The notes beneath the pieces were generated by a model, which was not told where the DNA came from, made no database searches, and saw only the letters and a program-made list of their open reading frames with translations. Shown piece by piece: positions 1 through 8,721 of a stretch of 64,000 nucleotides of DNA; positions within the stretch are counted from its first letter, which is position 1; each line of letters begins with the position of its first letter. Where the stretch lies: assembly GCF_036014195.1 (NCBI RefSeq), contig NZ_CP107918.1, positions 2,976,001 through 3,040,000 of the forward strand, in the 5' to 3' direction. The stretch is from Streptomyces sp. NBC_00442 (GTDB lineage Bacteria > Actinomycetota > Actinomycetes > Streptomycetales > Streptomycetaceae). Both the position numbers and the translations under genes were made by a program.

Positions 1-375
1 GCCGCCCGGCGCCCGGTCCACCGAGACGACCCCGACCCGCTCCAGATCGGGAAAGAGCTTCGCGGCGAACCACTGCCCGTACGCGGCGAAGTCCTCCACC
101 GGTATCAGGTCCCACTCCGATTCCAGGCGCCGCGTGCCGGTGTCCGCGCAGAAGTCCAGCAGTCCGTGGCCCCGCTGCGGCGCGTCGATGACCGAGGCGG
201 CCGGTGTCGACTTGAGGAGCATGCCCGCCGGCATGTGCTCGCGCCAGCTCACCATCGGCGAGCCGAAGATACGGACCGGGACGCCCCGGGCGCGCAGGTG
301 GGCGGCGGCGGACAGACCGAACGGCCCCGCCCCGATGACCGCCACCGGAGATGTCGTCGTACGCGCTGCACTCAC
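1..375 (-). CDS. FAD/NAD(P)-binding oxidoreductase, N-terminal part (runs off window)
   Basis: Only the first 125 residues are present; the gene continues past the left edge. It starts at a GTG with a GAGGGG ribosome site just upstream. Residues 9-20 contain a dinucleotide-binding Rossmann motif (VAVIGAGPFGLS), typical of FAD-dependent monooxygenases and lysine or ornithine N-hydroxylase-like proteins. The segment SPMVSWREHMPAGMLLKS also resembles flavin monooxygenases. It lies 91 nt downstream of an ATP-grasp gene on the same strand, so the two may be co-transcribed. The class is fairly sure; the substrate cannot be told from this fragment. Confidence 0.75.
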   Translation of the reverse strand, partial: MSAARTTTSPVAVIGAGPFGLSAAAHLRARGVPVRIFGSPMVSWREHMPAGMLLKSTPAASVIDAPQRGHGLLDFCADTGTRRLESEWDLIPVEDFAAYGQWFAAKLFPDLERVGVVSVDRAPGG

Positions 376-466
376 TCGCAGTCCCCTCTCGGTTCCCGGG
401 CCCGGCCGAATCCGGCCCCGGACGAACGTCAACAGCGGTGCGCCACCCGCTGGTTCGGCCCGGACG

Positions 467-1717
467 TCATCCGGCCGACGCGCGCCGGGAGCTGCGCCAG
501 AGCCGGTACAGGTGCCGCGCCCCGGGCCGCACGAAGCGGGCCAGCATCGTCAGGAAGGGCCAAGGGTCGTCCCGCGCGATCCAGGCGAGCTCGGTGCCGG
601 CCGGACGGCCGGGCGCGTGCGGGGTGGAGTAGCCGCTGCGCCGGTAGGCGAGCAGCGCGGGCAGATCGATGTTCTCGACCACATAGCGGCGCCCGGCGCA
701 CTGTTCGCCCTCCGGCACCCGGCGGCCCGTGAGGTGGAGGTGCTGGGCGCGCACGACATCGACGCCCGCCTCGCTCTCGAAGAGGCGGAACTGGGCGCCC
801 ATGCGCGGGTTGAAGTCCAGAAGCTTGTACCGGCCGTCGCGGCGGTCGAAGCGCAGATCGAGGTCGACGATGCCGGTGAACCCGATCCGCTTCACGAACT
901 GCTTGGCCAGCGCGGCCAGTTCGGGGTTGTCGACGACGTACGCACTGGCCGTCATCCCGGCGTGCGGCGGCCAGGACCGCACCTTCACGCCGGTGAACAG
1001 CGCGAGCGGCGCGCAGTTCTCGTCGAAGTAGGCGTGCACGATCCAGTCCTCGGCGTGCTCGCGCGGCAGGTACTCCTGGAGGATCACGCCAGGCCGCTCG
1101 CCCCAGCGACGGGCCAGCGCGAGCAGGTGCGGCCGGTTCTCGATCCGGGTGGTCCCCGCCACCGCGGGGTTGCGGCGCCGCACGAACGCCTCGCGGTTCT
1201 TGGCCACCACCGGGAAGAGCGCGTGCTCGGCGAAGTCCTCGACGTCGGCGTACGTCTCGGGGAAGGCGGCAGCCGGGGACGGCACACCGTGCTCCACGCA
1301 CAGTTCGTGCAGCCCCTGCTTGCTGGCGAGGCGCCGGGGCAACTCCGGTGCCACGGGCGGGAAGAGGAAGAGGTCCGCGAGCTCCTTCTGGTGCTCGGCG
1401 ATCAGCACCGCCGCCTCTTCGTCGGTGGGGATCAGAACGGCGGGCCGCCCGATCCGTCTGCCGACGGCGAGCAGCCCGTCGACCAGCGCGGCCGGCTCCT
1501 CGGCGCCGGTCGTCGGCCAGGCGAAGGCCCGCGTGAGATAGCGGGAGTGCGCCGCGGGTGTCCTGCGGTCCTCGGTGATCGCGTACATCGGCACACCCAG
1601 TCTGCCGAGACTGCGGATGGCGCCGACCCCTCCGTGGTGCAACGGATAGTTCCCGAACTTCACGATCAGTCCGGGCACGTCCCGGTCCGCCCTGAACAGC
1701 ACGCCACTGCCCGCCAC
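467..1717 (-). CDS. ATP-grasp carboxylate-amine ligase family protein
   Basis: The 416-residue product looks like a cytoplasmic ATP-grasp enzyme, a family that joins a carboxylate to an amine or thiol through an acylphosphate. Supporting features are the N-terminal pre-ATP-grasp segment (GNYPLHHGGVGAIRSLGRLG), a central nucleotide-binding region (FPVVAKNREAF, VILQEYLPRE) and the C-terminal metal-binding stretch with DLDLRF and LLDFNPRMGAQFR, where the Asp and Asn residues would bind Mg-ATP. The order resembles D-aspartate-ligase-like and carB-like ATP-grasp proteins. It probably shares a transcript with the flavin oxidoreductase downstream, which suggests a small tailoring pathway. The substrate is unknown. 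Confidence 0.8.
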   Translation of the reverse strand: MAGSGVLFRADRDVPGLIVKFGNYPLHHGGVGAIRSLGRLGVPMYAITEDRRTPAAHSRYLTRAFAWPTTGAEEPAALVDGLLAVGRRIGRPAVLIPTDEEAAVLIAEHQKELADLFLFPPVAPELPRRLASKQGLHELCVEHGVPSPAAAFPETYADVEDFAEHALFPVVAKNREAFVRRRNPAVAGTTRIENRPHLLALARRWGERPGVILQEYLPREHAEDWIVHAYFDENCAPLALFTGVKVRSWPPHAGMTASAYVVDNPELAALAKQFVKRIGFTGIVDLDLRFDRRDGRYKLLDFNPRMGAQFRLFESEAGVDVVRAQHLHLTGRRVPEGEQCAGRRYVVENIDLPALLAYRRSGYSTPHAPGRPAGTELAWIARDDPWPFLTMLARFVRPGARHLYRLWRSSRRASAG

Positions 1718-1921
1718 CAGCCCCCCTCGGGACAGAAAGCCCCACAGCCCGACAGGGCGCGCGGCCCCCTCGCCGGTCCCGCCCCGGACACAGACGCTAG
1801 GCGGAAACGACCTCCATCGGAGACGGCGTTTCCGGACATTGCGAACTCTTTAGGCACTGCCGCGCCGCGCACCGTCCACGTAACGTGTAGCCCACACCCG
1901 TGGAAAGCGAGGCAGGCACCG

Positions 1922-3148
1922 ATGTCCGAGCAGAGCCCGCTCGACGTGGCCGAGGGCGACCCCTTCGGCCCGCACAACCTCCCGTACGGCGTCTTCTCCA
2001 CGCCGGACCGCCCGGCCGACCGCAGGGTCGGCGTCCGCATCGGCGACCACGTCGTGGACGCGGGGGCGGCGGCGCACGCGCTGGGCTCCCCGTACGCGGC
2101 GCTCCTCGCCAAGCCGAGCCTCAACCCGCTGCTCGCGGCGGGGCGCACGGCCTGGCGCGATGTGCGCCGGGCGCTCACCGCCTGGGTGACGGTGCCCGCG
2201 CACCGCCCGGTGATAGAGCCCCTGCTGCATCCGCTCGCCGAGGTCGAGATGCACCTTCCGTACGAGGTCGCCGACTACGTCGACTTCTACGCGAGCGAAC
2301 ACCACGCCACCAACGTCGGCCGGATCTTCCGTCCCGACGGCGCGGCGCTCACCCCCAACTGGAAGCACCTGCCCATCGGTTACCACGGCAGGTCCGGCAC
2401 GATCGTGGTCTCGGGCACGGAGGTGCGCCGCCCCCAGGGCCAGCGCAAGGCCCCCGCAGACCCGGCGCCGGTGTTCGGGCCGTCCGTCAAACTGGACATC
2501 GAGGCCGAGGTGGGCTTCGTGGTGGGCACGCCGTCCGCGCTGGGCGAACCGGTGGACCTGGCCTCCTTCGACGACCACGTCTTCGGCCTGTTCCTGCTCA
2601 ACGACTGGTCGGCGCGGGACATCCAGGCCTGGGAGTACGTGCCGCTCGGCCCCTTCCTCGGCAAGTCCTTCGCGACGTCGGTCTCGGCATGGGTCACCCC
2701 CCTCGAAGCCCTGACGGCGGCCCGCGTCGCCCCGCCGGCCCGTGACTTCCCGCTCCTGCCCTACCTGGACGACTCCGCCGAGGAGGTACCGGGCGGGTTC
2801 GACCTGCGCATCACGGTCTCGATCAACGGCACGGCCGTCGCGGAGCCGCCGTTCTCCTCGATGTACTGGACGGCCGCGCAGCAGCTGGCCCACATGACGG
2901 TGAACGGCGCGTCGCTGCGCACGGGGGACGTGTTCGGCTCGGGCACGGTCAGCGGGCCCGAGCGCGGCCAGCGCGGATCGCTCCTCGAACTGACCTGGAA
3001 CGGCACGGAGCCGCTGGAACTGCCCGAGGGCAAGCGGACGTTCCTGGAGGACGGCGACGAGGTGACCCTCACGGCCTGGGCGGCCGGCCCGCACGGCGTG
3101 CCGGTCGGCCTGGGCGAGGTCCGCGGCCGCGTCACCCCGTCGCCGTAA
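1922..3148 (+). CDS. fahA: Fumarylacetoacetase (tyrosine/homogentisate catabolism)
   Basis: This 408-residue protein matches fumarylacetoacetate hydrolase, which splits fumarylacetoacetate into fumarate and acetoacetate, the last step of tyrosine breakdown. An N-terminal SH3-like domain (about residues 15-115) precedes the catalytic domain. Recognisable metal and active-site segments are YVDFYASEHHATNVG, LDIEAEVGFVVG and LLNDWSARDIQAWEY, which carry the family's conserved Asp, Glu and His residues. The frame stays open far upstream, but the ATG at 1922 is preferred. It has GAGGCAGG just before it, the protein begins with the family N-terminus, and upstream codons overlap the divergent ATP-grasp gene. 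Length fits the family (about 400-420). The gene is divergent from the ATP-grasp gene and convergent with recQ. Confidence 0.93.
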   Translation: MSEQSPLDVAEGDPFGPHNLPYGVFSTPDRPADRRVGVRIGDHVVDAGAAAHALGSPYAALLAKPSLNPLLAAGRTAWRDVRRALTAWVTVPAHRPVIEPLLHPLAEVEMHLPYEVADYVDFYASEHHATNVGRIFRPDGAALTPNWKHLPIGYHGRSGTIVVSGTEVRRPQGQRKAPADPAPVFGPSVKLDIEAEVGFVVGTPSALGEPVDLASFDDHVFGLFLLNDWSARDIQAWEYVPLGPFLGKSFATSVSAWVTPLEALTAARVAPPARDFPLLPYLDDSAEEVPGGFDLRITVSINGTAVAEPPFSSMYWTAAQQLAHMTVNGASLRTGDVFGSGTVSGPERGQRGSLLELTWNGTEPLELPEGKRTFLEDGDEVTLTAWAAGPHGVPVGLGEVRGRVTPSP

Positions 3149-3239
3149 CGGTTCCCCTCCCGGGGGCGCGGCTTCCCTGCGGGGCGGGGCGCGGCTTCCC
3201 ACACCCCCGGTTCGCCGTCGAGTGCGGGCCGGCGGGGCC

Positions 3240-3460
3240 GTTCGCGCAGTCCCCCGCGCCCCCTAACCCCGCCTTCGGGTGCGGACCGTGCCCGCCTCTC
3301 GCGCAGTTCCCCGCGCCCCTGCGGGGCTGACCTTGGCAGGGTGCCCGGTGCAGGCATACCCAGCCCGTCATGGGGTCCCCCCTGGCCCTCAAGGCCTTGG
3401 GGGAGTTTGAGGACGAGCGCACTTCAGGCGCGATACGGGGCCCGGGGCGGAGCCCCAGGG
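3240..3460. repeat. Streptomyces intergenic repeat, copy 1 (probable bidirectional terminator)
   Basis: This fills the 313-nt gap between the convergent ends of fahA and recQ. It holds the modules CGCGCAGTTCCCCGCGCCCC, GAGGACGAGCGC (3409-3420) and GGGGCGGAGCCCCAGG (3444-3459). All of these recur at 59973-60150. Short G/C inverted repeats (CCCC...GGGG) can fold into hairpins. No gene is apparent here. Confidence 0.75.
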
Positions 3461-3461
3461 C

Positions 3462-5333
3462 TTAGGGGGTGTCGGACAGGACGGACAGGACGGCTTCGCC
3501 GTACTTCGAGCGCTTGGCCTCCCCCACCCCACTGACCGTGGCAAGCTCCTCCAACGACCCAGGCCGAACCGTCGCGATCTCCCGCAACGTCGCATCGTGG
3601 AAGATGACGTACGCCGGAACCCCACCCTCCTTCGCCTGCGCCGCCCGCCACACCCGCAGCGCCTCGAACACGGCAAGCGCCTCGGGCGGCAGGTCGGCCG
3701 CGGCCGCGCCGGCCCCGCCCCCGGACTTCTTCGCCGAGCTCCGCCCCGCCCGCACCGGCTTCTCCGGCTCCGTTCGCATCCGGACCTCGCGCCGCCCCCC
3801 GAGCACCTCCCCACTCGCCTCGGTCAGCACCAGCGTCCCGTACTCCCCCTCCACCGCGAGCAGCCCCTGCGCGAGCAACTGCCGTGCCACGCCCCGCCAT
3901 TGGGCTTCCGAGAGGTCCTCCCCGATGCCGAAGACCGACAGCGCGTCATGGTCGAACTGAATGATCTTCGCGGTCCTGCGGCCGAGCAGGATGTCGATGA
4001 TCTGGCCGGCGCCGAACTTCTGGCCCCGCTCGCGCTGAAGGCGTACGACCGTGGAGAGCACCTTCTGCGCCGCCACCGTGCCGTCCCACGTCTTGGGCGG
4101 GGTGAGGCAGGTGTCGCAGTTGCCGCAGTTCTCGGCCGTGGCCTCCTGGCCGAAGTAGCCGAGGAGTTGGGCCCGTCGGCAGGAGGCGGTCTCGCAGAGC
4201 GCCAGCATCGCGTCGAGGTGCGCGGCGGCCCGGCGCCGGAACGCCTCGTCGCCCTCGCTGCCCTGGATCATCTTGCGCTGCTGGACGACGTCCTGCAGTC
4301 CGTACGCCATCCAGGCCGTCGACGGCATCCCGTCACGCCCGGCACGGCCGGTCTCCTGGTAGTAGCCCTCGACCGACTTGGGCAGGTCGAGGTGGGCGAC
4401 GAACCGGACGTCCGGCTTGTCGATGCCCATGCCGAACGCGATGGTCGCCACCACCACCAAGCCCTCCTCCCGCAGGAAGCGGGACTGGTTGCCGGCGCGG
4501 GTGCCGGCGTCGAGCCCCGCGTGGTACGGGACGGCCTGCACGCCGTTGTCGCTCAGGTACTGCGCGGTCTTCTCGACCGAGGCGCGCGAGAGGCAGTAGA
4601 CGATGCCCGCGTCGCCGTCGTGCTCCTCCTTGAGGAACGAGAGGAGCTGCTTCTTCGGGTCGCTCTTGGGCACGATCCGGTACTGGATGTTGGGCCGGTC
4701 GAAACTGGCCACGAAGTGCCGCGCGTCCGGCATGACGAGGCGCTGGGTGATCTCGCGGTGGGTGGCGTCGGTGGCGGTCGCGGTGAGCGCGATGCGGGGC
4801 ACGTCGGGCCAGCGCTCGCCGAGCAGGGACAGGGCGAGGTAGTCGGGCCGGAAGTCGTGGCCCCACTGGGCGACGCAGTGCGCCTCGTCGATCGCGAAGA
4901 CGGAGATCTTGGCGCGGGAGAGCAGGTCGAGAGTGGCCTCCACGCGCAGCCGCTCGGGCGCGAGGTAGAGCAGGTCGAGCTCGCCGGCGAGGAGCTCGGC
5001 CTCGACGGTGCGGCGCTCGTCGAAGTCCTGCGTGGAGTTGATGAATCCGGCGCGCACGCCGAGCGCCCGCAGGGCGTCCACCTGGTCCTGCATCAGGGCG
5101 ATGAGCGGGGAGACCACGACGCCGGTGCCGGGCCTGACCAGCGCGGGGATCTGGTAGCAGAGCGACTTGCCGCCGCCGGTGGGCATGAGGACGAGGGCGT
5201 CGCCGCCGGCCACGACGTGCTCGATGACGTCGCCCTGCGCGCCGCGGAAGGCGTCATAGCCGAAGACTCTGTGCAGTGTCGCCAGGGCCTCGCTCTCGGC
5301 GCCCATCGTCTGCGTTCCGCCGGTTGCGCTCAT
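3462..5333 (-). CDS. recQ: ATP-dependent DNA helicase RecQ
   Basis: A 623-residue superfamily-2 helicase that unwinds DNA 3'-5' in recombinational repair and fork processing. It has Walker A (LMPTGGGKSLCYQ, about residues 50-62), the DEAH box (IDEAHCVAQWGHDFRPDY), motif III SAT-like residues (ALTATATD), motif V (ATIAFGMGIDKPDV) and motif VI (QETGRAGRDG). A zinc-binding segment follows with four Cys (CRRAQLLGYFG...CGNCDTC), then a winged-helix RQC region. A C-terminal HRDC domain covers about residues 545-620 (VFEALRVWRAAQAKEGGVP, ending in VSGVGEAKRSKYGEAVLSVL). A linker near residues 515-540 is rich in Lys, Ser, Gly and Ala. The ATG start follows GGGGGACAG. It has its own promoter region and is separated from the nuo operon by 163 nt containing the nuo terminator. 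Confidence 0.96.
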   Translation of the reverse strand: MSATGGTQTMGAESEALATLHRVFGYDAFRGAQGDVIEHVVAGGDALVLMPTGGGKSLCYQIPALVRPGTGVVVSPLIALMQDQVDALRALGVRAGFINSTQDFDERRTVEAELLAGELDLLYLAPERLRVEATLDLLSRAKISVFAIDEAHCVAQWGHDFRPDYLALSLLGERWPDVPRIALTATATDATHREITQRLVMPDARHFVASFDRPNIQYRIVPKSDPKKQLLSFLKEEHDGDAGIVYCLSRASVEKTAQYLSDNGVQAVPYHAGLDAGTRAGNQSRFLREEGLVVVATIAFGMGIDKPDVRFVAHLDLPKSVEGYYQETGRAGRDGMPSTAWMAYGLQDVVQQRKMIQGSEGDEAFRRRAAAHLDAMLALCETASCRRAQLLGYFGQEATAENCGNCDTCLTPPKTWDGTVAAQKVLSTVVRLQRERGQKFGAGQIIDILLGRRTAKIIQFDHDALSVFGIGEDLSEAQWRGVARQLLAQGLLAVEGEYGTLVLTEASGEVLGGRREVRMRTEPEKPVRAGRSSAKKSGGGAGAAAADLPPEALAVFEALRVWRAAQAKEGGVPAYVIFHDATLREIATVRPGSLEELATVSGVGEAKRSKYGEAVLSVLSDTP

Positions 5334-5444
5334 CGCTCTGTCCCCCGTACTGGTCCGTCGGCTGCCTCACCCTTCACGCAAGCAACGATAGGCGCCCCCA
5401 CCGACATCCCACGAAGTTGTCCACAACCCCCGGGGCGGGGACAC

Positions 5445-5482
5445 AAAAGGGCCCCGGCGCCACCCACCCGCGCCGAGGCCCC
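5445..5482 (-). terminator. Intrinsic terminator of the nuo operon
   Basis: On the minus strand, 15 nt after the nuoN stop, GGGGCCTCGGCGC pairs with GCGCCGGGGCCC across a GGTGGGTG-type loop and is followed by TTTTGTGTCC. A G/C-rich stem with a T-run is the textbook form and is unusual in so GC-rich a genome. It would stop complex I transcripts before recQ. Confidence 0.85.
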
Positions 5483-5496
5483 CTCGCGACAACCCG

Positions 5497-7149
5497 CTAC
5501 CGGACGAACACGCTCGCATGGTGCGCCAGGTCGAGGAAGTACTGCGGCGCCACACCGAGCACCAGCGTCACGGCCACCCCCACCCCGATCGTCGTCATCG
5601 TGAGCGGCGACGGCACCGCCACCGTCGGCCCGTCCGCCTTCGGCTCGCTGAAGAACATCAGGACGATCACCCGGATGTAGAAGAACGCCGCGACGGCGGA
5701 GGAGATCACACCGACCACGACCAGCGCGCCCGCGCCTCCCTCCGCCGCCGCCTTGAACACGGCGAACTTTCCGGAGAACCCGGAGGTCAGCGGGATGCCC
5801 GCGAAGGCGAGCAGGAAGACCGCGAAGACCGCCGCCACCAGCGGCGAGCGACGGCCGAGGCCGGCCCACTTGGAGAGGTGCGTCGCCTCGCCGCCCGCGT
5901 CCCGCACCAGCGTGACGACCGCGAACGCGCCGATCGTCACGAAGGAGTACGCCCCCAGGTAGAAGAGGACCGAGGAGATGCCGTCCGCGTTGGTGGCGAT
6001 GACACCGGCCAGGATGAACCCGGCGTGCGCGATCGAGGAGTACGCGAGGAGCCGCTTGATGTCGGTCTGGGTGATCGCGACGACCGCGCCGCCCAGCATC
6101 GTGATGATCGCGACGCCCCACATGACCGGCCGCCAGTCCCAGCTCATGCCGGGCAGCACCACGTACAGGAGGCGGAGCAGCGCGCCGAAGGCCGCGACCT
6201 TGGTGGCCGCCGCCATGAAGCCCGTGACCGGGGTGGGCGCGCCCTGGTAGACGTCCGGGGTCCACATGTGGAACGGCACCGCGCCGACCTTGAACAGCAG
6301 GCCCATCAGGAGCATCGCGCCACCGATGAGCAGCAGCGCGTCGTTGCCCATGGTGCCGGCGAGCGCGGGGTCGACGTTCTGGACCGAGCCGCTGACGACG
6401 TCGGCGATCGTGGCGTACGAGACGGAGCCCGCGTAGCCGTACAGGAGCGCGATGCCGAAGAGCAGGAAGGCCGAGGAGAACGCGCCGAGCAGGAAGTACT
6501 TGACCGCCGCTTCCTGCGACATGAGCCGCTTGCGCCGGGCAAGCGCGCACAGCAGGTAGAGCGGGAGGGAGAAGACTTCCAGGGCCACGAACAGGGTCAG
6601 CAGGTCGTTCGCCGCCGGAAAGACCAGCATCCCGGAGACGGCGAACAGGGCGAGCGGGAAGACCTCGGTCGTGGTGAACCCGGCCTTGAGCGCGGACTTC
6701 TCGCTGTCGCTGCCGGGCACGGACGCCGCCTGGGCGGCGAACGAGTCGACCCTGTTGCCGTGGGTCTCCGGGTCGAGGCGGCGCTCGGCGAAGGTGAAGA
6801 CCGCGACGATGGAGGCGAGCAGGATCGTGCCCTGGAGGAACAGCGCGGGGCCGTCGACCGCGACCGCGCCCATGGCCGCGATGTGTGCCTTGGTGGTGCC
6901 GTAGCCGCCGGCCGCGAGGCCGACCACCGCCGCGAAGGCGGCGGCGAGCGCGACCACCGAGAGGAACACCTGCGTGACGTAGCGGGCGCGGCGCGGGACG
7001 AAGGCCTCCACGAGGACGCCGATGACCGCCGCGCCCACCACGATCAGCGTGGGCGCGAGCTGCGCGTACTCGATGTGCGGCGCGGGGATCTTGTCCAGCT
7101 TTCCCTCGGCCGCCGTGGTCCACAGGCTGTGGACAGCTGATGAGCTCAC
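5497..7149 (-). CDS. nuoN: NADH-quinone oxidoreductase subunit N
   Basis: A 550-residue polytopic membrane protein of the Mrp-antiporter-like family and one of the proton-pumping subunits in the membrane arm of complex I. About 14 hydrophobic helices are visible. The proton_antipo_M core includes LLTLFVALEVFSLPLYLLCA, with the conserved Glu in a helix, and a Lys helix near FLLGAFSSAFLLFGIALLYGYAG. The segment GLLFKVGAVPFHMWTPDVYQGAPTPVTGFMA, read in parts, is diagnostic. Start is GTG at 7149, giving a 4-nt overlap with the nuoM stop, so translation is probably coupled. It is the last gene of the operon. Confidence 0.97.
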   Translation of the reverse strand: MSSSAVHSLWTTAAEGKLDKIPAPHIEYAQLAPTLIVVGAAVIGVLVEAFVPRRARYVTQVFLSVVALAAAFAAVVGLAAGGYGTTKAHIAAMGAVAVDGPALFLQGTILLASIVAVFTFAERRLDPETHGNRVDSFAAQAASVPGSDSEKSALKAGFTTTEVFPLALFAVSGMLVFPAANDLLTLFVALEVFSLPLYLLCALARRKRLMSQEAAVKYFLLGAFSSAFLLFGIALLYGYAGSVSYATIADVVSGSVQNVDPALAGTMGNDALLLIGGAMLLMGLLFKVGAVPFHMWTPDVYQGAPTPVTGFMAAATKVAAFGALLRLLYVVLPGMSWDWRPVMWGVAIITMLGGAVVAITQTDIKRLLAYSSIAHAGFILAGVIATNADGISSVLFYLGAYSFVTIGAFAVVTLVRDAGGEATHLSKWAGLGRRSPLVAAVFAVFLLAFAGIPLTSGFSGKFAVFKAAAEGGAGALVVVGVISSAVAAFFYIRVIVLMFFSEPKADGPTVAVPSPLTMTTIGVGVAVTLVLGVAPQYFLDLAHHASVFVR

Positions 7150-8717
7150 TTGGCCGCCTCCACCGCAGGGTTGGGGTCCTTCTTGTGTACGTCCGACATC
7201 GTGTGCCGCACCGCCGGGTTGACGATGTCCGTCAGCGGCTTCGGGTAGACACCGAGGAAGATCAGCAGCGCGATCAGCGGGGCGACCACGAGCAGCTCGC
7301 GGACCTTGAGGTCGGGCATGCCCTGGACCTCCGCCTTGACCGGTCCCGTCATCGTCCGCTGGTAGAGGACGAGGACGTAGAGCGCGGCAAGGACGATGCC
7401 GAGGGTCGCGACCACGCCGGCCACCGGATAGCGGCTGAACGTGCCGACCAGGACCAGGAATTCACTCACGAACGGAGCGAGGCCCGGCAGGGACAGGGTG
7501 GCGAGACCGCCGATCAGGAACGTACCGGCGAGCACCGGCGCGACCTTCTGGACGCCGCCGTAGTCCGAGATGAGGCGGGAGCCACGGCGCGAGATCAGGA
7601 AGCCGGCCACCAGCATCAGGGCGGCCGTCGAGATCCCGTGGTTGACCATGTAGAGCGTGGCGCCGGACTGGCCCTGGCTGGTCATCGCGAAGATGCCCAT
7701 GACGATGAAGCCGAAGTGCGAGATCGACGCGTACGCCACCAGGCGCTTGATGTCGCGCTGGCCGACCGCGAGCAGCGCCCCGTAGATGATGCTGATCACG
7801 GCGAGCACCACGATCACCGGCGTCGCCCACTTGCTGGCCTCCGGGAAGAGCTGGAGGCAGAAGCGCAGCATCGCGAAGGTGCCGACCTTGTCGACGACCG
7901 CGGTGATCAGGACGGCGACCGGCGCGGTGGCCTCGCCCATCGCGTTGGGCAGCCAGGTGTGCAGCGGCCACAGCGGGGCCTTCACCGCGAAGGCGAAGAA
8001 GAAGCCGAGGAACAGCAGGCGTTCGGTGTTGGTCGCCATGTGGAGCGAGCCGCTCGCGCGGGCCGCGGCGATCTCGTTCAGCGAGAACGAGCCGGCCACC
8101 ACGTACAGACCGATGACGGCGGCCAGCATGATGAGCCCGCCGACCAGGTTGTAGAGCAGGAACTTGACGGCCGCGTAGGAGCGTTGGGTCGCCGCAGCCT
8201 CGTCGCCCTGTGCGTGGGCCCGGTCGCCGAAACCGCCGATGAGGAAGTACATCGGGATGAGCATGGCTTCGAACAGGATGTAGAAGAGGAAGACGTCGGT
8301 GGCCTCGAAGGAGAGCACCACCATCGCCTCGACGGCGAGGATCAGGGCGAAGAAGCCCTGGGTGGGCCGCCAGCGACTGCTGTGGGTCTCCAGGGGGTCG
8401 GCGTCGTGCCAGCCGGCCGCGATGATGAACGGGATGAGCAGCGCGGTGAGCCCGATGAGGGCGACCCCGATGCCGTCGACGCCCAGTTCGTAGCGGACTC
8501 CGAAGTCCTTGATCCAGGCGTGGGATTCGGTCAACTGGTAGCGGGCGCCGCCCGGTTCGAAGCGGACGAGCTGGATCGCGGCGAGCACCAGGGTGCCGAC
8601 CGAGACCAGGAGCGCCAGCCACTTGGCGGCGGTGCGCCGTGCCGCCGGGACGGCCGCGGTGGCGACGGCGCCGAGCGCCGGGAGGGCGGCCGTGGCGGTG
8701 AGGAGGGGGAAGGACAT
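7146..8717 (-). CDS. nuoM: NADH-quinone oxidoreductase subunit M
   Basis: A 523-residue membrane subunit of complex I, antiporter-like, with about 14 transmembrane helices. The key helix FYILFEAMLIPMYFLIGGFG carries the conserved Glu. KAPLWPLHTWLPNAMGEA and the VLITAVVDKVGTFAMLRFCL region carry the conserved Lys and His of the proton path. Its start is 4 nt upstream of the nuoL stop side (5' end at 8717, nuoL ends at 8722). The last bases overlap nuoN by 4 nt. It sits between nuoL and nuoN in the canonical order. Confidence 0.97.
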   Translation of the reverse strand: MSFPLLTATAALPALGAVATAAVPAARRTAAKWLALLVSVGTLVLAAIQLVRFEPGGARYQLTESHAWIKDFGVRYELGVDGIGVALIGLTALLIPFIIAAGWHDADPLETHSSRWRPTQGFFALILAVEAMVVLSFEATDVFLFYILFEAMLIPMYFLIGGFGDRAHAQGDEAAATQRSYAAVKFLLYNLVGGLIMLAAVIGLYVVAGSFSLNEIAAARASGSLHMATNTERLLFLGFFFAFAVKAPLWPLHTWLPNAMGEATAPVAVLITAVVDKVGTFAMLRFCLQLFPEASKWATPVIVVLAVISIIYGALLAVGQRDIKRLVAYASISHFGFIVMGIFAMTSQGQSGATLYMVNHGISTAALMLVAGFLISRRGSRLISDYGGVQKVAPVLAGTFLIGGLATLSLPGLAPFVSEFLVLVGTFSRYPVAGVVATLGIVLAALYVLVLYQRTMTGPVKAEVQGMPDLKVRELLVVAPLIALLIFLGVYPKPLTDIVNPAVRHTMSDVHKKDPNPAVEAAK

Positions 8718-8721
8718 TGCG

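Noticed and set aside
134..3148. Plus-strand 1004-residue frame as one fumarylacetoacetase fusion
   Set aside because: Only the part from 1922 matches the family and has a ribosome site; the upstream portion is antisense to the ATP-grasp and flavin oxidoreductase genes.
5518..7140. Long plus-strand open frame opposite nuoN (and similar ones opposite nuoM, nuoL, nuoG and others)
   Set aside because: These are mirror frames caused by high GC content. Their translations are Arg/Ala/Gly/Pro-rich and have no domains, while the other strand encodes clear complex I subunits.
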